A stretch of 64,000 nucleotides of DNA from Janthinobacterium sp. CG3 (GTDB taxonomy: Bacteria > Pseudomonadota > Gammaproteobacteria > Burkholderiales > Burkholderiaceae_D): assembly GCF_000344615.1 (NCBI RefSeq), contig NZ_KB467824.1, forward strand, positions 4,119,767-4,183,766, read 5' to 3'. The notes below the pieces were generated by a model. That model was given only the letters and a program-made list of their open reading frames with translations, had not been told where the DNA came from and did no database searches. The translations under genes and the position numbers were made by a program. This document shows, piece after piece, positions 27,461 to 36,122 of this stretch. Numbering within the stretch: position 1 is the first letter of the stretch; each line of letters starts with the position of its first letter.

Positions 27461-27586
27461 TTTCCACAAAACGTAACATCCGGAAAGCTGAAAAATGCCA
27501 AAGCGGATACCGGTGCAGCTGTCGGTGCAATTGCCGAATCAGCTGATCAATTTGAAAACTCTGTCGTATCGAAGGTAAGCGAAGTG

Positions 27587-28039
27587 ATGACCAAAACTAA
27601 TAAATCGACCCCCGCCGCCAACACAGAAGTCGCCCTCATCACCGAAGAAGAAATTCGTCAGATGAGCGAAAACGACTACATGAACCCGGCGCAACTGGCA
27701 TTTTTCAAGGCGCGCTTGCAACAGCTTGAAAAAGACTTGCTGAAAAACGCAGGCGAGACCACCGAGCATTTGCGCGAAACCGTGCTGGTGCCCGATCCGG
27801 CCGACCGCGCCACCATCGAGGAAGAGCACGCGCTGGAACTGCGCACCCGCGACCGCGAACGCAAGCTGCTGAAGAAGGTGCAGCAATCCATCGCCAGCAT
27901 CGACGGCGGCGACTACGGCTGGTGCGAAGAAACCGGCGAGCCGATCGGCATTCCGCGCCTGATCGCCCGGCCGACCGCGACGCTGTCGCTGGAAGCGCAG
28001 CAGCGCCGCGAACTGAAACAAAAGCTGTACGGCGACTGA
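27587..28039 (+). CDS. dksA: RNA polymerase-binding transcription factor DksA (few zinc ligands)
   Basis: DksA enters the RNA polymerase secondary channel and works with ppGpp to retune rRNA and amino-acid promoters. The 150 residues have a coiled coil (about 35-110) whose tip is DPADRA with Asp70, Asp73 and Ala75, as needed for activity. The zinc-finger region reads WCEETGEPIGIPRL ... ATLSLEAQQ: only Cys113 remains, and the other ligand places hold Thr116, Ser134 and Ala137. This looks like the redox- and zinc-independent DksA type common in alpha/betaproteobacteria. ATG at 27587 and GTG at 27584 are both possible starts. The coding-like frame continues upstream to a TAG. Confidence 0.93.
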   Translation: MTKTNKSTPAANTEVALITEEEIRQMSENDYMNPAQLAFFKARLQQLEKDLLKNAGETTEHLRETVLVPDPADRATIEEEHALELRTRDRERKLLKKVQQSIASIDGGDYGWCEETGEPIGIPRLIARPTATLSLEAQQRRELKQKLYGD

Positions 28040-28100
28040 GGCAGTGCCGGCCGTGCGGCGGCGGGCGGCTCAAGCCGCCAGCGGCCGGCCGCTCCTCAAC

Positions 28101-28132
28101 AAGCACGCAACCCTCGGGCGCGTGCTTTTTTT
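28101..28132 (+). terminator. Intrinsic terminator after dksA
   Basis: AGCACGC (28102-28108) pairs with GCGTGCT (28120-28126), and a run of seven T (28126-28132) follows. Confidence 0.85.
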
Positions 28133-28329
28133 GCGCCCAATCTATCAAAATGTAACGAAACGGGGCGCAGGCTTGCCCATGAGCTACACTAGCGTAAGCC
28201 GGCTGGCGTCGGCGGCGGCTCGGCCTTGGATCACGCCGGCCTCGGCGGCCCCCGCATCCGGCCGACGACACACGACATCGAGCTTCACACCCAGGACACT
28301 CTTGCAGTAGCGCAACGACGGGGAAAGAC

Positions 28330-29607
28330 GTGGGACTGTTCTCACTGTTCAAAAAAAGCGGCCCCGAGCCGCAGCCGCGCCAGCGCGGCGACGACGGCGC
28401 CGCGCCGGCCGCGCCCAACAGCGAGGCCCAGCGCGACCAGGCGCAGTTGCGCCAGCGCGAAATCGCCCGCGCCACCGCCTTGAAAATCGACGCGATCGAG
28501 GCGGCGATGACCTTCGACATCTTCAACACGCCTGAACCGGCCTGGGGCAGCACGCCGCCGCGCCCGCCGCGCCGGCCCGCCACCGCCACGCTGGCCGCGC
28601 TCGACGCCAACAGCACCGAATTGCCCAGCTGCGAGCCGGGTCCCGCCGCCGCCGTCGAGGAAATCGCCTTGTTGTACGCCAACGGCCAACTGGCGCTGGC
28701 CGGACAGATGCTGGTCGACAGCCTGGCCGACGCCGGCGCCGACCGCACGCTGTGGTGGATGTTGTTCGACCTGTACCAGATCACCGGCCAGCAGCAGCAA
28801 TTCGACAGCCTGTCGATCGACTACGCCAGCCGCTTTGAAACCTCGCCGCCGGCCTACGCGGCGGCGGCGGCGCGGCCGGCCGACCCCGCCTACGCCGGCG
28901 CCGCGCCGACGCTGGCCCTGGCCGGCGCCCTCGACGGCGGCATCGGCCCGGCCGTCGCACAGATGCAGCGGCAGGCCGGCAACGGCCCGGTGCTACGGCT
29001 GGACTTGAGCAAGGTCAACGCGGTCGACGCGGCCGGCTGCGCGCTGCTGCTGCCCGGCCTGCGGCAATTGCAGGACGGCCGGCGCGAACTGATCGTGGTC
29101 GGCGCCGCCGAACTGGCGGCGCGGGTGCGCGCCATCGTCCAGGTCGGCCGGCGCGACGAGGGCGAGGCCAGCTGGCTGCTGTTGCTGGAACTGCTGCAAC
29201 TGCTCAAGCGCGAAAAGGAGTTCGAGGAAGCCAGCATGGACTACTGCGTCACCTTCGAGGTGTCGCCGCCGCCGTACGTGGCGCCCGAGCGGGTCGCCAC
29301 CGCCGCCGCCCGCCAGTCGGCCTCGGCGGCGAGCGAGCGCTTCATGCTGCCGGCGCTGATCGACGCCGGCGGCGCCCTGCTCGAGGCGATCGACGCCTAC
29401 GCCGCCGGCGACGGCGCGCTGGTGTTCGACTGCTCGCGCCTGCTGCGCATCGAGTTCGGCGCCGCCGGGCTGTTGCTGGCGCGCCTGCAACGCCTGGCCA
29501 AGGGCGGCAAGGCCATCGAGTTCCGCGACCTGAACCACCTGGTGGCGGCGCTGCTGCGCCTGCTCGCCTTCGGCGACGTCGCCAGGATCTTCGCGCACAA
29601 GTATTGA
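28330..29607 (+). CDS. Tandem STAS-domain protein with duplicated helical module
   Basis: The 425-residue protein starts at GTG 28330, with GGGGAAAGAC just before it. Residues 1-100 are low-complexity and charged. Two modules follow: a helical segment at 140-176 ([10 protein letters not shown] ... [13 protein letters not shown]) with a STAS-like domain at about 191-270, then a second helical segment at 280-316 ([10 protein letters not shown] ... [15 protein letters not shown]) with a second STAS-like domain at 330-423. STAS domains (as in SpoIIAA) bind nucleotides or partner proteins. The helical module resembles the C-terminal region of FimV-like proteins. No catalytic function is visible. 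It lies directly upstream of hslVU and downstream of the dksA terminator. Confidence 0.75.
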   Translation: MGLFSLFKKSGPEPQPRQRGDDGAAPAAPNSEAQRDQAQLRQREIARATALKIDAIEAAMTFDIFNTPEPAWGSTPPRPPRRPATATLAALDANSTELPSCEPGPAAAVEEIALLYANGQLALAGQMLVDSLADAGADRTLWWMLFDLYQITGQQQQFDSLSIDYASRFETSPPAYAAAAARPADPAYAGAAPTLALAGALDGGIGPAVAQMQRQAGNGPVLRLDLSKVNAVDAAGCALLLPGLRQLQDGRRELIVVGAAELAARVRAIVQVGRRDEGEASWLLLLELLQLLKREKEFEEASMDYCVTFEVSPPPYVAPERVATAAARQSASAASERFMLPALIDAGGALLEAIDAYAAGDGALVFDCSRLLRIEFGAAGLLLARLQRLAKGGKAIEFRDLNHLVAALLRLLAFGDVARIFAHKY

Positions 29608-29686
29608 GGCCTGGAACCCGGGGCGCACCCCCGCGGTCAGACGGGGCCGCCGCGCCGCCGCGGGGTTGGCCGCGGGGTTGCGCCGC

Positions 29687-29714
29687 CTTGCAATCGCCCG
29701 TTCCATCCCCATTT
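29687..29714 (+). promoter_or_regulatory. Sigma-32 (RpoH) heat-shock promoter of hslVU
   Basis: CTTGCAA (29687-29693), a 13-nt spacer and CCCCATTT (29707-29714) match the sigma-32 consensus CTTGAAA-N13-17-CCCCATNT at nearly every base. It lies 40 nt before the hslV ATG. hslVU is a known heat-shock operon in proteobacteria. Confidence 0.8.
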
Positions 29715-29753
29715 CTGGCGGATGCGGTCAATCCGACATCTTTGAGGTCATTC

Positions 29754-30290
29754 ATGGAACAATTTCACGGCACCACCATCCTGTGCGTGCGGCGCGGCAA
29801 GCAGGTCGCCCTCGGCGGCGACGGCCAGGTTACCCTCGGCAACATCGTCATGAAGGGCACGGCCCGCAAGGTGCGCAAGCTGTACCAGGGCAAGGTGCTG
29901 GTCGGCTTCGCCGGCGGCACCGCCGACGCCTTCACGCTGCTCGACCGCTTCGAGGGCAAGTTGGAAAAACACCAGGGCAACCTGCTGCGCGCCTCGGTCG
30001 AGCTGGCCAAGGACTGGCGCACCGACCGCGTGCTGCGCCGCCTCGAGGCGATGTTGCTGGTGGCCGACGGCGAATCGACGCTGGTGATCACCGGCAACGG
30101 CGACGTGCTGGAACCGGAGGACGGCATCGGCGCCATCGGCTCGGGCGGCACCTTCGCCCAGTCGGCCGCCAAGGCGCTGCAGGAAAACACCGAACTGACG
30201 CCGGCCGAGATCGTCAAGAAGTCGCTGACCATCGCCGCCGAGCTGTGCATTTACACGAATATGTCGCATACGATAGAAACGCTGGACTGA
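29754..30290 (+). CDS. hslV: ATP-dependent protease peptidase subunit HslV
   Basis: HslV is the proteasome-beta-like peptidase of the HslUV (ClpQY) heat-shock protease. The 178 residues begin MEQFHG, a short propeptide, and processing exposes the catalytic N-terminal Thr7 (TTILCVRRG). [19 protein letters not shown] and a C-terminus SHTIETLD are conserved. The ATG at 29754 is chosen because extension upstream is unrelated to the family. hslU starts 14 nt after the stop. Confidence 0.97.
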   Translation: MEQFHGTTILCVRRGKQVALGGDGQVTLGNIVMKGTARKVRKLYQGKVLVGFAGGTADAFTLLDRFEGKLEKHQGNLLRASVELAKDWRTDRVLRRLEAMLLVADGESTLVITGNGDVLEPEDGIGAIGSGGTFAQSAAKALQENTELTPAEIVKKSLTIAAELCIYTNMSHTIETLD

Positions 30291-30304
30291 GCCGGAAAGC
30301 CACC

Positions 30305-31648
30305 ATGAACATGACCCCGCTGGAAATTGTCGCCGAACTCGATAAACACGTCGTCGGCCAGGGCCGCGCCAAGAAGGCCGTCGCCATCGCGCTGCGCAAC
30401 CGCTGGCGCCGCCAGCAGGTGGCCGAGCCGCTGCGCCACGAAATCACGCCGAAGAACATCCTGATGATCGGCCCCACCGGGGTTGGCAAGACCGAGATCG
30501 CGCGCCGCCTGGCCAAGCTGGCCGACGCCCCCTTCATCAAGATCGAGGCCACCAAGTTCACCGAGGTCGGCTACGTCGGGCGCGACGTCGACACCATCAT
30601 CCGCGACCTGATCGACATCGGCATCAAGCAGACCCGCTCCAGCGAGATGAAGAAGGTGCGCCTGCGCGCCGAGGACGCCGCCGAGGACCGCATCATCGAC
30701 ATCCTGGTGCCGCCGGCGCGCGACTTCGGCTTCAACGTCGCCGCCGCCGCCGGCGAGCAGCCGGCCGCCGGCGACGCCACCCGCCAGACCTTCCGCAAGC
30801 GCCTGCGCCAGGGCGAGCTGGACGACAAGGAGATCGAGATCGAGCTGGCCGAGGCCGGCCCGCAGATGGAAATCATGGCGCCGCCCGGCATGGAGGAGAT
30901 GACCGAGCAGATCAAATCGATGTTCTCGGGCGTCGGCGCCGGGCGCAAGAAGGCGCGCAAGATCAAGGTGCGCGAGGCGATGAAGCTGCTGGTCGAGGAG
31001 GAGGCGGCCAAGCTGCTCAACGAGGACGAGTTGAAGCAGAAGGCGATCCAGAACGTCGAGCAGAACGGCATCGTCTTCCTCGACGAGATCGACAAGATCG
31101 CCTCGCGCTCCGAGGTCGGCGGCGCCGACGTCTCGCGCGCCGGCGTGCAGCGCGACCTGCTGCCGCTGGTCGAGGGCACCACCGTCAACACCAAGTACGG
31201 CATGATCCGCACCGACCACATTTTGTTCATCGCCTCCGGCGCCTTCCACCTGGCCAAGCCGTCCGACCTGATCCCCGAGCTGCAGGGGCGCTTCCCCATC
31301 CGCGTCGAGCTGGAGTCGCTGTCGACGGCCGACTTTGAACGCATCCTCACCAGCACCGACGCCTGCCTGACGATGCAGTACGAGGCGCTGCTGGCGACCG
31401 AGAACGTGAAGGTGGAATTCGCGCCCGAGGGCATCACGCGCCTGGCCGAAATCGCCTTTTCGGTGAACGAGCGCACCGAGAACATCGGCGCGCGGCGCCT
31501 GTACACGGTGATGGAAAAGCTGCTCGAGGAAGTCTCGTTCAGCGCCAGCGAGAGCGGCGGCAGCGTCGTCACCGTCGACGCCGCCTACGTCAACGCCCGC
31601 CTGGAGGCGCTGGCCGTCAACGAGGACCTGTCGCGCTACGTGTTGTAA
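30305..31648 (+). CDS. hslU: ATP-dependent protease ATPase subunit HslU
   Basis: HslU is the AAA+ unfoldase that feeds HslV. The 447 residues show Walker [10 protein letters not shown] (56-64), Walker [12 protein letters not shown] and sensor-type [12 protein letters not shown]. The terminal [13 protein letters not shown] docks into HslV pockets. The intermediate I-domain is at about residues 110-235. It forms an operon with hslV under the sigma-32 promoter at 29687. Confidence 0.97.
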   Translation: MNMTPLEIVAELDKHVVGQGRAKKAVAIALRNRWRRQQVAEPLRHEITPKNILMIGPTGVGKTEIARRLAKLADAPFIKIEATKFTEVGYVGRDVDTIIRDLIDIGIKQTRSSEMKKVRLRAEDAAEDRIIDILVPPARDFGFNVAAAAGEQPAAGDATRQTFRKRLRQGELDDKEIEIELAEAGPQMEIMAPPGMEEMTEQIKSMFSGVGAGRKKARKIKVREAMKLLVEEEAAKLLNEDELKQKAIQNVEQNGIVFLDEIDKIASRSEVGGADVSRAGVQRDLLPLVEGTTVNTKYGMIRTDHILFIASGAFHLAKPSDLIPELQGRFPIRVELESLSTADFERILTSTDACLTMQYEALLATENVKVEFAPEGITRLAEIAFSVNERTENIGARRLYTVMEKLLEEVSFSASESGGSVVTVDAAYVNARLEALAVNEDLSRYVL

Positions 31649-31662
31649 GCAAGGAGGCCGGC

Positions 31663-31779
31663 ATGGCAAACAAGGCTTTGGCGACGCGCCAGCGCATGCA
31701 GTACCGCGTCGAGCCGTCGCGGCACCGCGCCGGCCGGTCGGCGCCGGCCGTCAGAAGCGGTACGACAAGCCCGCCGTGA
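31663..31779 (+). CDS. Possible 38-residue small protein after hslU
   Basis: A perfect AAGGAGG stands 5 nt before ATG 31663, only 14 nt after the hslU stop. The frame is 38 codons, strongly basic (MANKALATRQRMQYRV...) and ends at 31779, overlapping the 3' end of the convergent barrel gene. The ribosome site is the only real support, since the GC-rich codon content is not informative. Confidence 0.3.
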   Translation: MANKALATRQRMQYRVEPSRHRAGRSAPAVRSGTTSPP

Positions 31780-32203
31780 GCAAGCCTTCGCGCTCGGCGC
31801 CGCCCGGCACGCTGTCCCAGTCCAGGTGCAGCGACCAGTCGGCGTCGAGCGCGTAGGCGCCGCCGTAGCCGTACAGCGCGGCGGGCCGGCGCCGCCGCGC
31901 CGCGCCGCCATAAGCGGCGCCGAGGCGTACGTGCAGCGACAGCGCGTCGAATTTATAGCCCCCCACGTAAGCCAGGCCCAGCGCGCGCCAGGCGGCGTCG
32001 CCAGCGTAGCCGATGGCCTCGAGCGACAGCGCCGCCTCGCCGCCGCGAAACTGCAACGACTCGTAGCGCCGGCCCAGGTACAGGCGGGCGTCGTGGCGCG
32101 CGCCCAGGCCGGCGCCGGCGTACAGCGGCGCCGCGGCGGCAGGGGCCGGGGCCGGCAGGCAGGCGGCCAACGCCACGGCGGCGAACAGGTAGGGCTGGAA
32201 CAT
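31751..32203 (-). CDS. Small outer-membrane beta-barrel protein
   Basis: The 150-residue protein has a signal peptide (MFQPYLFAAVALAACLPAPAPAAAA). Alternating hydrophobic strands follow (PLYAGAGLGARHDARLYLG, ALGLAYVGGYKF, LSLHVRLGAAYGG), and it ends AGLSYRF with terminal Phe, as in OmpW/OmpX/OprG-size eight-stranded barrels. The ATG at 32203 is supported by AAAGGA 7 nt upstream. The function is unknown. It is convergent with hslU and divergent from the XRE regulator gene. Confidence 0.7.
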   Translation of the reverse strand: MFQPYLFAAVALAACLPAPAPAAAAPLYAGAGLGARHDARLYLGRRYESLQFRGGEAALSLEAIGYAGDAAWRALGLAYVGGYKFDALSLHVRLGAAYGGAARRRRPAALYGYGGAYALDADWSLHLDWDSVPGGAEREGLLTAGLSYRF

Positions 32204-32421
32204 GGGCGTCCTTTGGTGGGGGCGGGCCGGGCCCAATGGGGCAGTGTCGCAAGCTTCGCCGGGCGCCGCCATCTCCTTGTGCGAAGTGCCGCCATGGGCC
32301 ACGTTTGGTGGCGTATTCCGGTACTATGGCACGCGCGGGCCGGACCCCAACGCCTTACGATAAGATGTTTGAAACACCACAAAGAAAGCGCTGGCAGGGA
32401 CGGCGTGCAGACAGGAAGCCC

Positions 32422-33189
32422 ATGAGTTCACCGGAATTGATCGTGCAGGTGCTGCGCGCGGAATTGCGCGCCGCCGGCATCACCTATAAATTGCTGGCCG
32501 AGCGCATCGACATGAGCGAATCGAGCGTCAAGCGCATGTTCGGCCAGCACGACATGTCGCTGTCGCGCCTGGCGCAGATTTGCAAGGCGGCCGGCATCGC
32601 GCTGGAGGACGTGCTGCGCGCCGCCGCCGACGTCACGCCGCACGCCGACACCTTGACGCTGACGCAGGAAACCTCGCTGATGGCGCGCCCCAAGCTGCTG
32701 CTGATGGCGATCTGCTGCCTGGGCCACTGGAGCCTCGAGCAGGTGGTGGAAACCTACGCGCTGTCGCAGCCGGAGTGCATCGGCCTGCTGGCCGAGCTGG
32801 ACCGGATCGGCTTGATCGAGCTGAAACCGCTGAACCGCTACAGCATGCGCGTCTCGAACGCCTTCCACTGGCTGGCCGACGGCCCGGTGCAACAGTATTT
32901 CCGCGAACACGTGGTGGCCGATTATTTCGGCGGCCATTTCGACGGCGCCGGCGAGACCCTGATGTGCATCCCGGCGCGCCTGAGCCTGCCCAGCGCGCAC
33001 GAGATGGTGCACAAGATCCGGCAACTGGCCGGCGAGCTGGCGCGGCTGCACCAGGGCGACCGCCGCCTCGCCGGCGCCGAGCGCGACGGCTTCACCCTGC
33101 TACTCGGCTTTCGCTCGTGGGAATTCGGCGCCTTCACGGCGCTGCGCCGGCCGCAGCCGCCCTACCAGATCGGGCCGAGGAACAGGTAA
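32422..33189 (+). CDS. XRE-type helix-turn-helix transcriptional regulator
   Basis: The 255-residue protein has an N-terminal XRE domain (residues 3-65: LAERIDMSESSVKRMFGQ ... LSRLAQICKAAGI). A long C-terminal domain with helices around LLAELDRIGLIELKPLNRY may sense a ligand or dimerise. AGGA is found 8 nt before the ATG at 32422. Its 3' end overlaps the patatin autotransporter gene by 28 nt on the opposite strand. Its target is unknown; the neighbouring barrel or phospholipase genes are candidates by position only. Confidence 0.85.
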   Translation: MSSPELIVQVLRAELRAAGITYKLLAERIDMSESSVKRMFGQHDMSLSRLAQICKAAGIALEDVLRAAADVTPHADTLTLTQETSLMARPKLLLMAICCLGHWSLEQVVETYALSQPECIGLLAELDRIGLIELKPLNRYSMRVSNAFHWLADGPVQQYFREHVVADYFGGHFDGAGETLMCIPARLSLPSAHEMVHKIRQLAGELARLHQGDRRLAGAERDGFTLLLGFRSWEFGAFTALRRPQPPYQIGPRNR

Positions 33190-35378
33190 ACGGTGCCGGT
33201 GCCGCCGCGGCTGGCGCCGGCGCCGAAATAGGCCGGGCCGAAACGGGTGTCGACCGACAGGAAGGCGCTGCCGGCCTGGACGAAGCGGTAGCGCACGGCC
33301 GCCAGATCGTCGTCGTTGTAGGCGCCGCCGGCCTCGAGCGAGAAGCCGGCGCGGATCACGCCGCCGAAGGTGCTGGGCAGCGCGCCGATGCGGCGCGCCA
33401 TCACCAGCCGGCTGAGCAGCACGCCGCGGCCCTCGATGGAGTTGGCCGGCACCCCCGACAGGCGCAGGAAGCCGCCCAGTTGCAAGGGCGCGCTGCCGCT
33501 CTGGGCGCGCGCCCATTCGCCGTACAGGTGGCCGGCCCAGTTGGCGGTGTGGAAGGCCGACATCGCCAGCACCGACGAGCTGGCCTGCGGCGCGACGCCG
33601 TGGCCGCCGGTCTTGGTGCTGGCCAGGGTCGCGTCGAGCAGGAAGCCGCGGCTGGGGAAGGCCAGCGAATCGAGCGTGTCGACCCGGTAGCTGACGAAGC
33701 GGTCGGTGCCCCGCGCCGACTGCCGCTGGTCCAGCGGCAGCTCGGGGATCACTTGGCGCGCGCTGGCGCGGCTGCGCGTGGCGCCGACGCGGATGTCGCC
33801 GAAGCTGCCCAGTTCGCGCCCCAGCACCAGCGTGGCGCTGTGCAGGTCGTAGGCGTAGCGGCTGGCGCGCCGCCCCGCCAGGAAGCTGTCGGCCACCGCC
33901 GAGCCGTAGTGCAGCGCCGGCGCCAGGTACCACGGCGAGCCGGCGCCCAGCGGCTGCCACCATTGCACGTCGATCGAGCGTTCGGTGCCGATCCGGCCGA
34001 TGCTGCGCAGTTCGCCGCCCCAGGCGTTGAGCGAGCCGGCCACGTGCATCAGCTTCAGCGCGAAATTGTTGTTGTCGTTGAAATCGCTGGCCAGCTCCAG
34101 CCCGACCCGCAGGCGGCTGCCGGCCCAGTCGGAGGCGCTGGCCTTGATCAGCACGCTGCGCTGGTCGCCGGCGTCGCTGATCTCGGTTTCGACGCGGGCC
34201 AGGTCGCCGCGACCGTACAGTTTGGCGCCGGCGCGGCGCACCTGCTCGCGCGTCACGGCGCTGCCCTCGACCAGGCCGGACTGCGCCGCCAGCGCGCGCG
34301 CGTTGATGCCGCCGCCGCTTTGCACCTCCAGCTGCGCCAGCGGCAGCGCGACGTCGGCCAGCGCCGGCGCCGCCAGCCGCAGCGCCTCCAGCGCGGCGTA
34401 TTCGCGCCGCGGCAGCGCCAGCGGTGCCAGCCGCAGGGCCAGCGCGCGCGCCGCCTGGGCGCCGGCGTGCATGGCCTTTTCCTGGCTGTTGAAGTCGAGA
34501 AAGCTGACGCCGCTCAAATCGGGCGCGATCAGGATGTCCCGCGGTCCCAGTTCGCGGATCGAGCGCTGCACGTTCTGCTCGGTGAGGATTTGCAGCATCT
34601 GCTGGGCCACGCCGAGCGCGCTGCCGAGGTCCTTTTCCGGCGCCAGCGTGGTGCCGACGTTGACCGCGATAACCACCTCGGCGCCCATGGCGCGCGCCAT
34701 GTCGACCGGCAGGTTGCGCACCAGGCCGCCGTCGACCACCAGGCGCTGCTTGATGCGCACCGGCGCGAACACGCCCGGCACCGCCAGCGAGGCGCGCACG
34801 CTGAGAAAGAGCGGCGTGTCGTCGAGTTCGACCAGCTCGCCGGTGACGAGGTCCGAGGCCACCGAGCGGAACGGCAGCGGCAGGCGGTTCACCGGGCGGT
34901 CGCGCATGGCTTCCGGCAGCAGCCGGTTCAGCGCCAGTTCCAGCGCGGCGTTGCCGGCCGCGGCCGGCGGCAGCGAGACGCCGTTGCGGCTCAGGCCGAA
35001 CTCGATGCGCGACGGCAGCAACTGGTCTTCCTCGCGGCGCCGGAACGCCAGGTCCTGGCGCGCCGGGCGGTCGGCCACCACCCGGTCCCAGTTGGTGGCG
35101 CGCGCCATCTGCTCCAGGTCGGCCACCGAGGCGCCGGCGGCGTAGGCGCCGCCGACCACGCCGCCCATGCTGGTGCCGACCACGATGTCGACCGGCACGC
35201 GCATGTCGCGCAGCACGCGCAGCACGCCGATATGCGCCAGGCCGCGCGCGCCGCCGCCCGACAGCACCAGCGCCACGCGCGGGCGCGCCGCCGCGGCCTC
35301 GGCCACGCCTTGCGCGGCGGCCGGGGACAACTGCAGCGCGCAGGCGCAGCACAGCGCGAGGGCGCGAAGGGAAACCAT
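33162..35378 (-). CDS. Patatin-like phospholipase with C-terminal barrel (type Vd autotransporter, PlpD-like)
   Basis: The 738 residues read in order: signal peptide (LRALALCCACALQLSPAAAQ); patatin domain (about 33-230) with oxyanion GGGARG (41-46), nucleophile Ser70 in GTSMG and Asp216 in VVDGG; a POTRA-like segment (about 320-400); and a 16-strand BamA/TpsB-like barrel ending FLGPIW. This is the layout of Pseudomonas PlpD, an outer-membrane autotransporter that exposes a phospholipase A1/A2. Both catalytic residues are intact. The ATG at 35378 has AGGAG 8 nt upstream. An extension to 35438 lacks a signal-peptide start. It is convergent with the XRE gene. Confidence 0.9.
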   Translation of the reverse strand: MVSLRALALCCACALQLSPAAAQGVAEAAAARPRVALVLSGGGARGLAHIGVLRVLRDMRVPVDIVVGTSMGGVVGGAYAAGASVADLEQMARATNWDRVVADRPARQDLAFRRREEDQLLPSRIEFGLSRNGVSLPPAAAGNAALELALNRLLPEAMRDRPVNRLPLPFRSVASDLVTGELVELDDTPLFLSVRASLAVPGVFAPVRIKQRLVVDGGLVRNLPVDMARAMGAEVVIAVNVGTTLAPEKDLGSALGVAQQMLQILTEQNVQRSIRELGPRDILIAPDLSGVSFLDFNSQEKAMHAGAQAARALALRLAPLALPRREYAALEALRLAAPALADVALPLAQLEVQSGGGINARALAAQSGLVEGSAVTREQVRRAGAKLYGRGDLARVETEISDAGDQRSVLIKASASDWAGSRLRVGLELASDFNDNNNFALKLMHVAGSLNAWGGELRSIGRIGTERSIDVQWWQPLGAGSPWYLAPALHYGSAVADSFLAGRRASRYAYDLHSATLVLGRELGSFGDIRVGATRSRASARQVIPELPLDQRQSARGTDRFVSYRVDTLDSLAFPSRGFLLDATLASTKTGGHGVAPQASSSVLAMSAFHTANWAGHLYGEWARAQSGSAPLQLGGFLRLSGVPANSIEGRGVLLSRLVMARRIGALPSTFGGVIRAGFSLEAGGAYNDDDLAAVRYRFVQAGSAFLSVDTRFGPAYFGAGASRGGTGTVYLFLGPIW

Positions 35379-35455
35379 GGAAGCACTCCTGTTGGACGGC
35401 GGCGTGGGCGTTGAAACGCGCAAAACCGAGGATGTCACCGCGGGGTCGGCCCCCC

Positions 35456-35490
35456 GGGGTGCGGCCCCGGCACTTCGCCTTGGTGGGTGT
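35456..35490. repeat. Degenerate intergenic repeat, family B, copy 1
   Basis: GGGGTGCGGCCCCGGC followed by CTTCGCCTTGG is a diverged relative of the elements flanking gpsA (53311-53378 and 54476-54521). It lies between the phospholipase gene and gspC. Confidence 0.4.
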
Positions 35491-35544
35491 TCAGCGCGCC
35501 GGCCCGCGAACTGAAGGGCATCGGGGTCCGGCGCGCCGGGCGCG

Positions 35545-36102
35545 TCAGTGCGAGCCGGCCGGCGGGCTGACGACGCGCGACGGCGGCGCCATTTGCAGCG
35601 GCGGCGCGGCCGGCGGCGGCGTCATTTGCTGCTGCGGCGGCGGCGTCATCTGCTGTTGCGACGGCTGCGGCGGCGCCAACGCGGCGGCGCCGCCGCCGCC
35701 GACCACGGCCTGCTCCAGCTCGACCCGCTTCGGCACGCCGCCGTCGGACAACAGCACGAACAGCGGCTGCACGTCCTTGACGGTGACGCCGGGCGCCACC
35801 TCGGCGCCGACCGGATAGGCCTGGGCCGGCTTGGCGTCGCTGGCCAGGATCGCCACGCTGCCGCGGCCGTTGCCGGCGGCGACCACGCCCTTCAACTGGT
35901 AATGGCTCAGCGCGGCCACTTGCAGGCGCCCGCCGAACAGGCCGGCAACGGCGTCGGGGCCGGGTTCGGGCGCGGCCTGGCTGACGAGCGCGGTGAGCGC
36001 GCGCTGCGGCGGCTTGACCAGCTCCATGAACCAGAAGGCCAGCGACGCCGACAACGCCACGACGGCGGCAAAACTCACAAACAGGGGCAAACGCTTCATC
36101 AT
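35545..36102 (-). CDS. gspC: Type II secretion system inner-membrane protein GspC
   Basis: GspC links the inner-membrane platform to the GspD secretin. The 185 residues have one N-terminal transmembrane helix (LFVSFAAVVALSASLAFWFM) and an HR domain (about 50-135; YQLKGVVAAGNGRGSVAILA). Instead of a PDZ domain there is a Pro/Gln-rich tail with QQQMTPPP twice. The length is shorter than enteric GspC. It is the last gene of the operon, 20 nt after gspF. Confidence 0.82.
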   Translation of the reverse strand: MMKRLPLFVSFAAVVALSASLAFWFMELVKPPQRALTALVSQAAPEPGPDAVAGLFGGRLQVAALSHYQLKGVVAAGNGRGSVAILASDAKPAQAYPVGAEVAPGVTVKDVQPLFVLLSDGGVPKRVELEQAVVGGGGAAALAPPQPSQQQMTPPPQQQMTPPPAAPPLQMAPPSRVVSPPAGSH

Positions 36103-36122
36103 GTTTTCTCGATTTTTCTTCT

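Noticed and set aside
32580..35414. A 944-codon plus-strand frame opposite the patatin autotransporter
   Set aside because: It is a low-complexity Arg/Gln/Ala translation without a ribosome site or domain. It is a mirror of codon bias in the real minus-strand gene.
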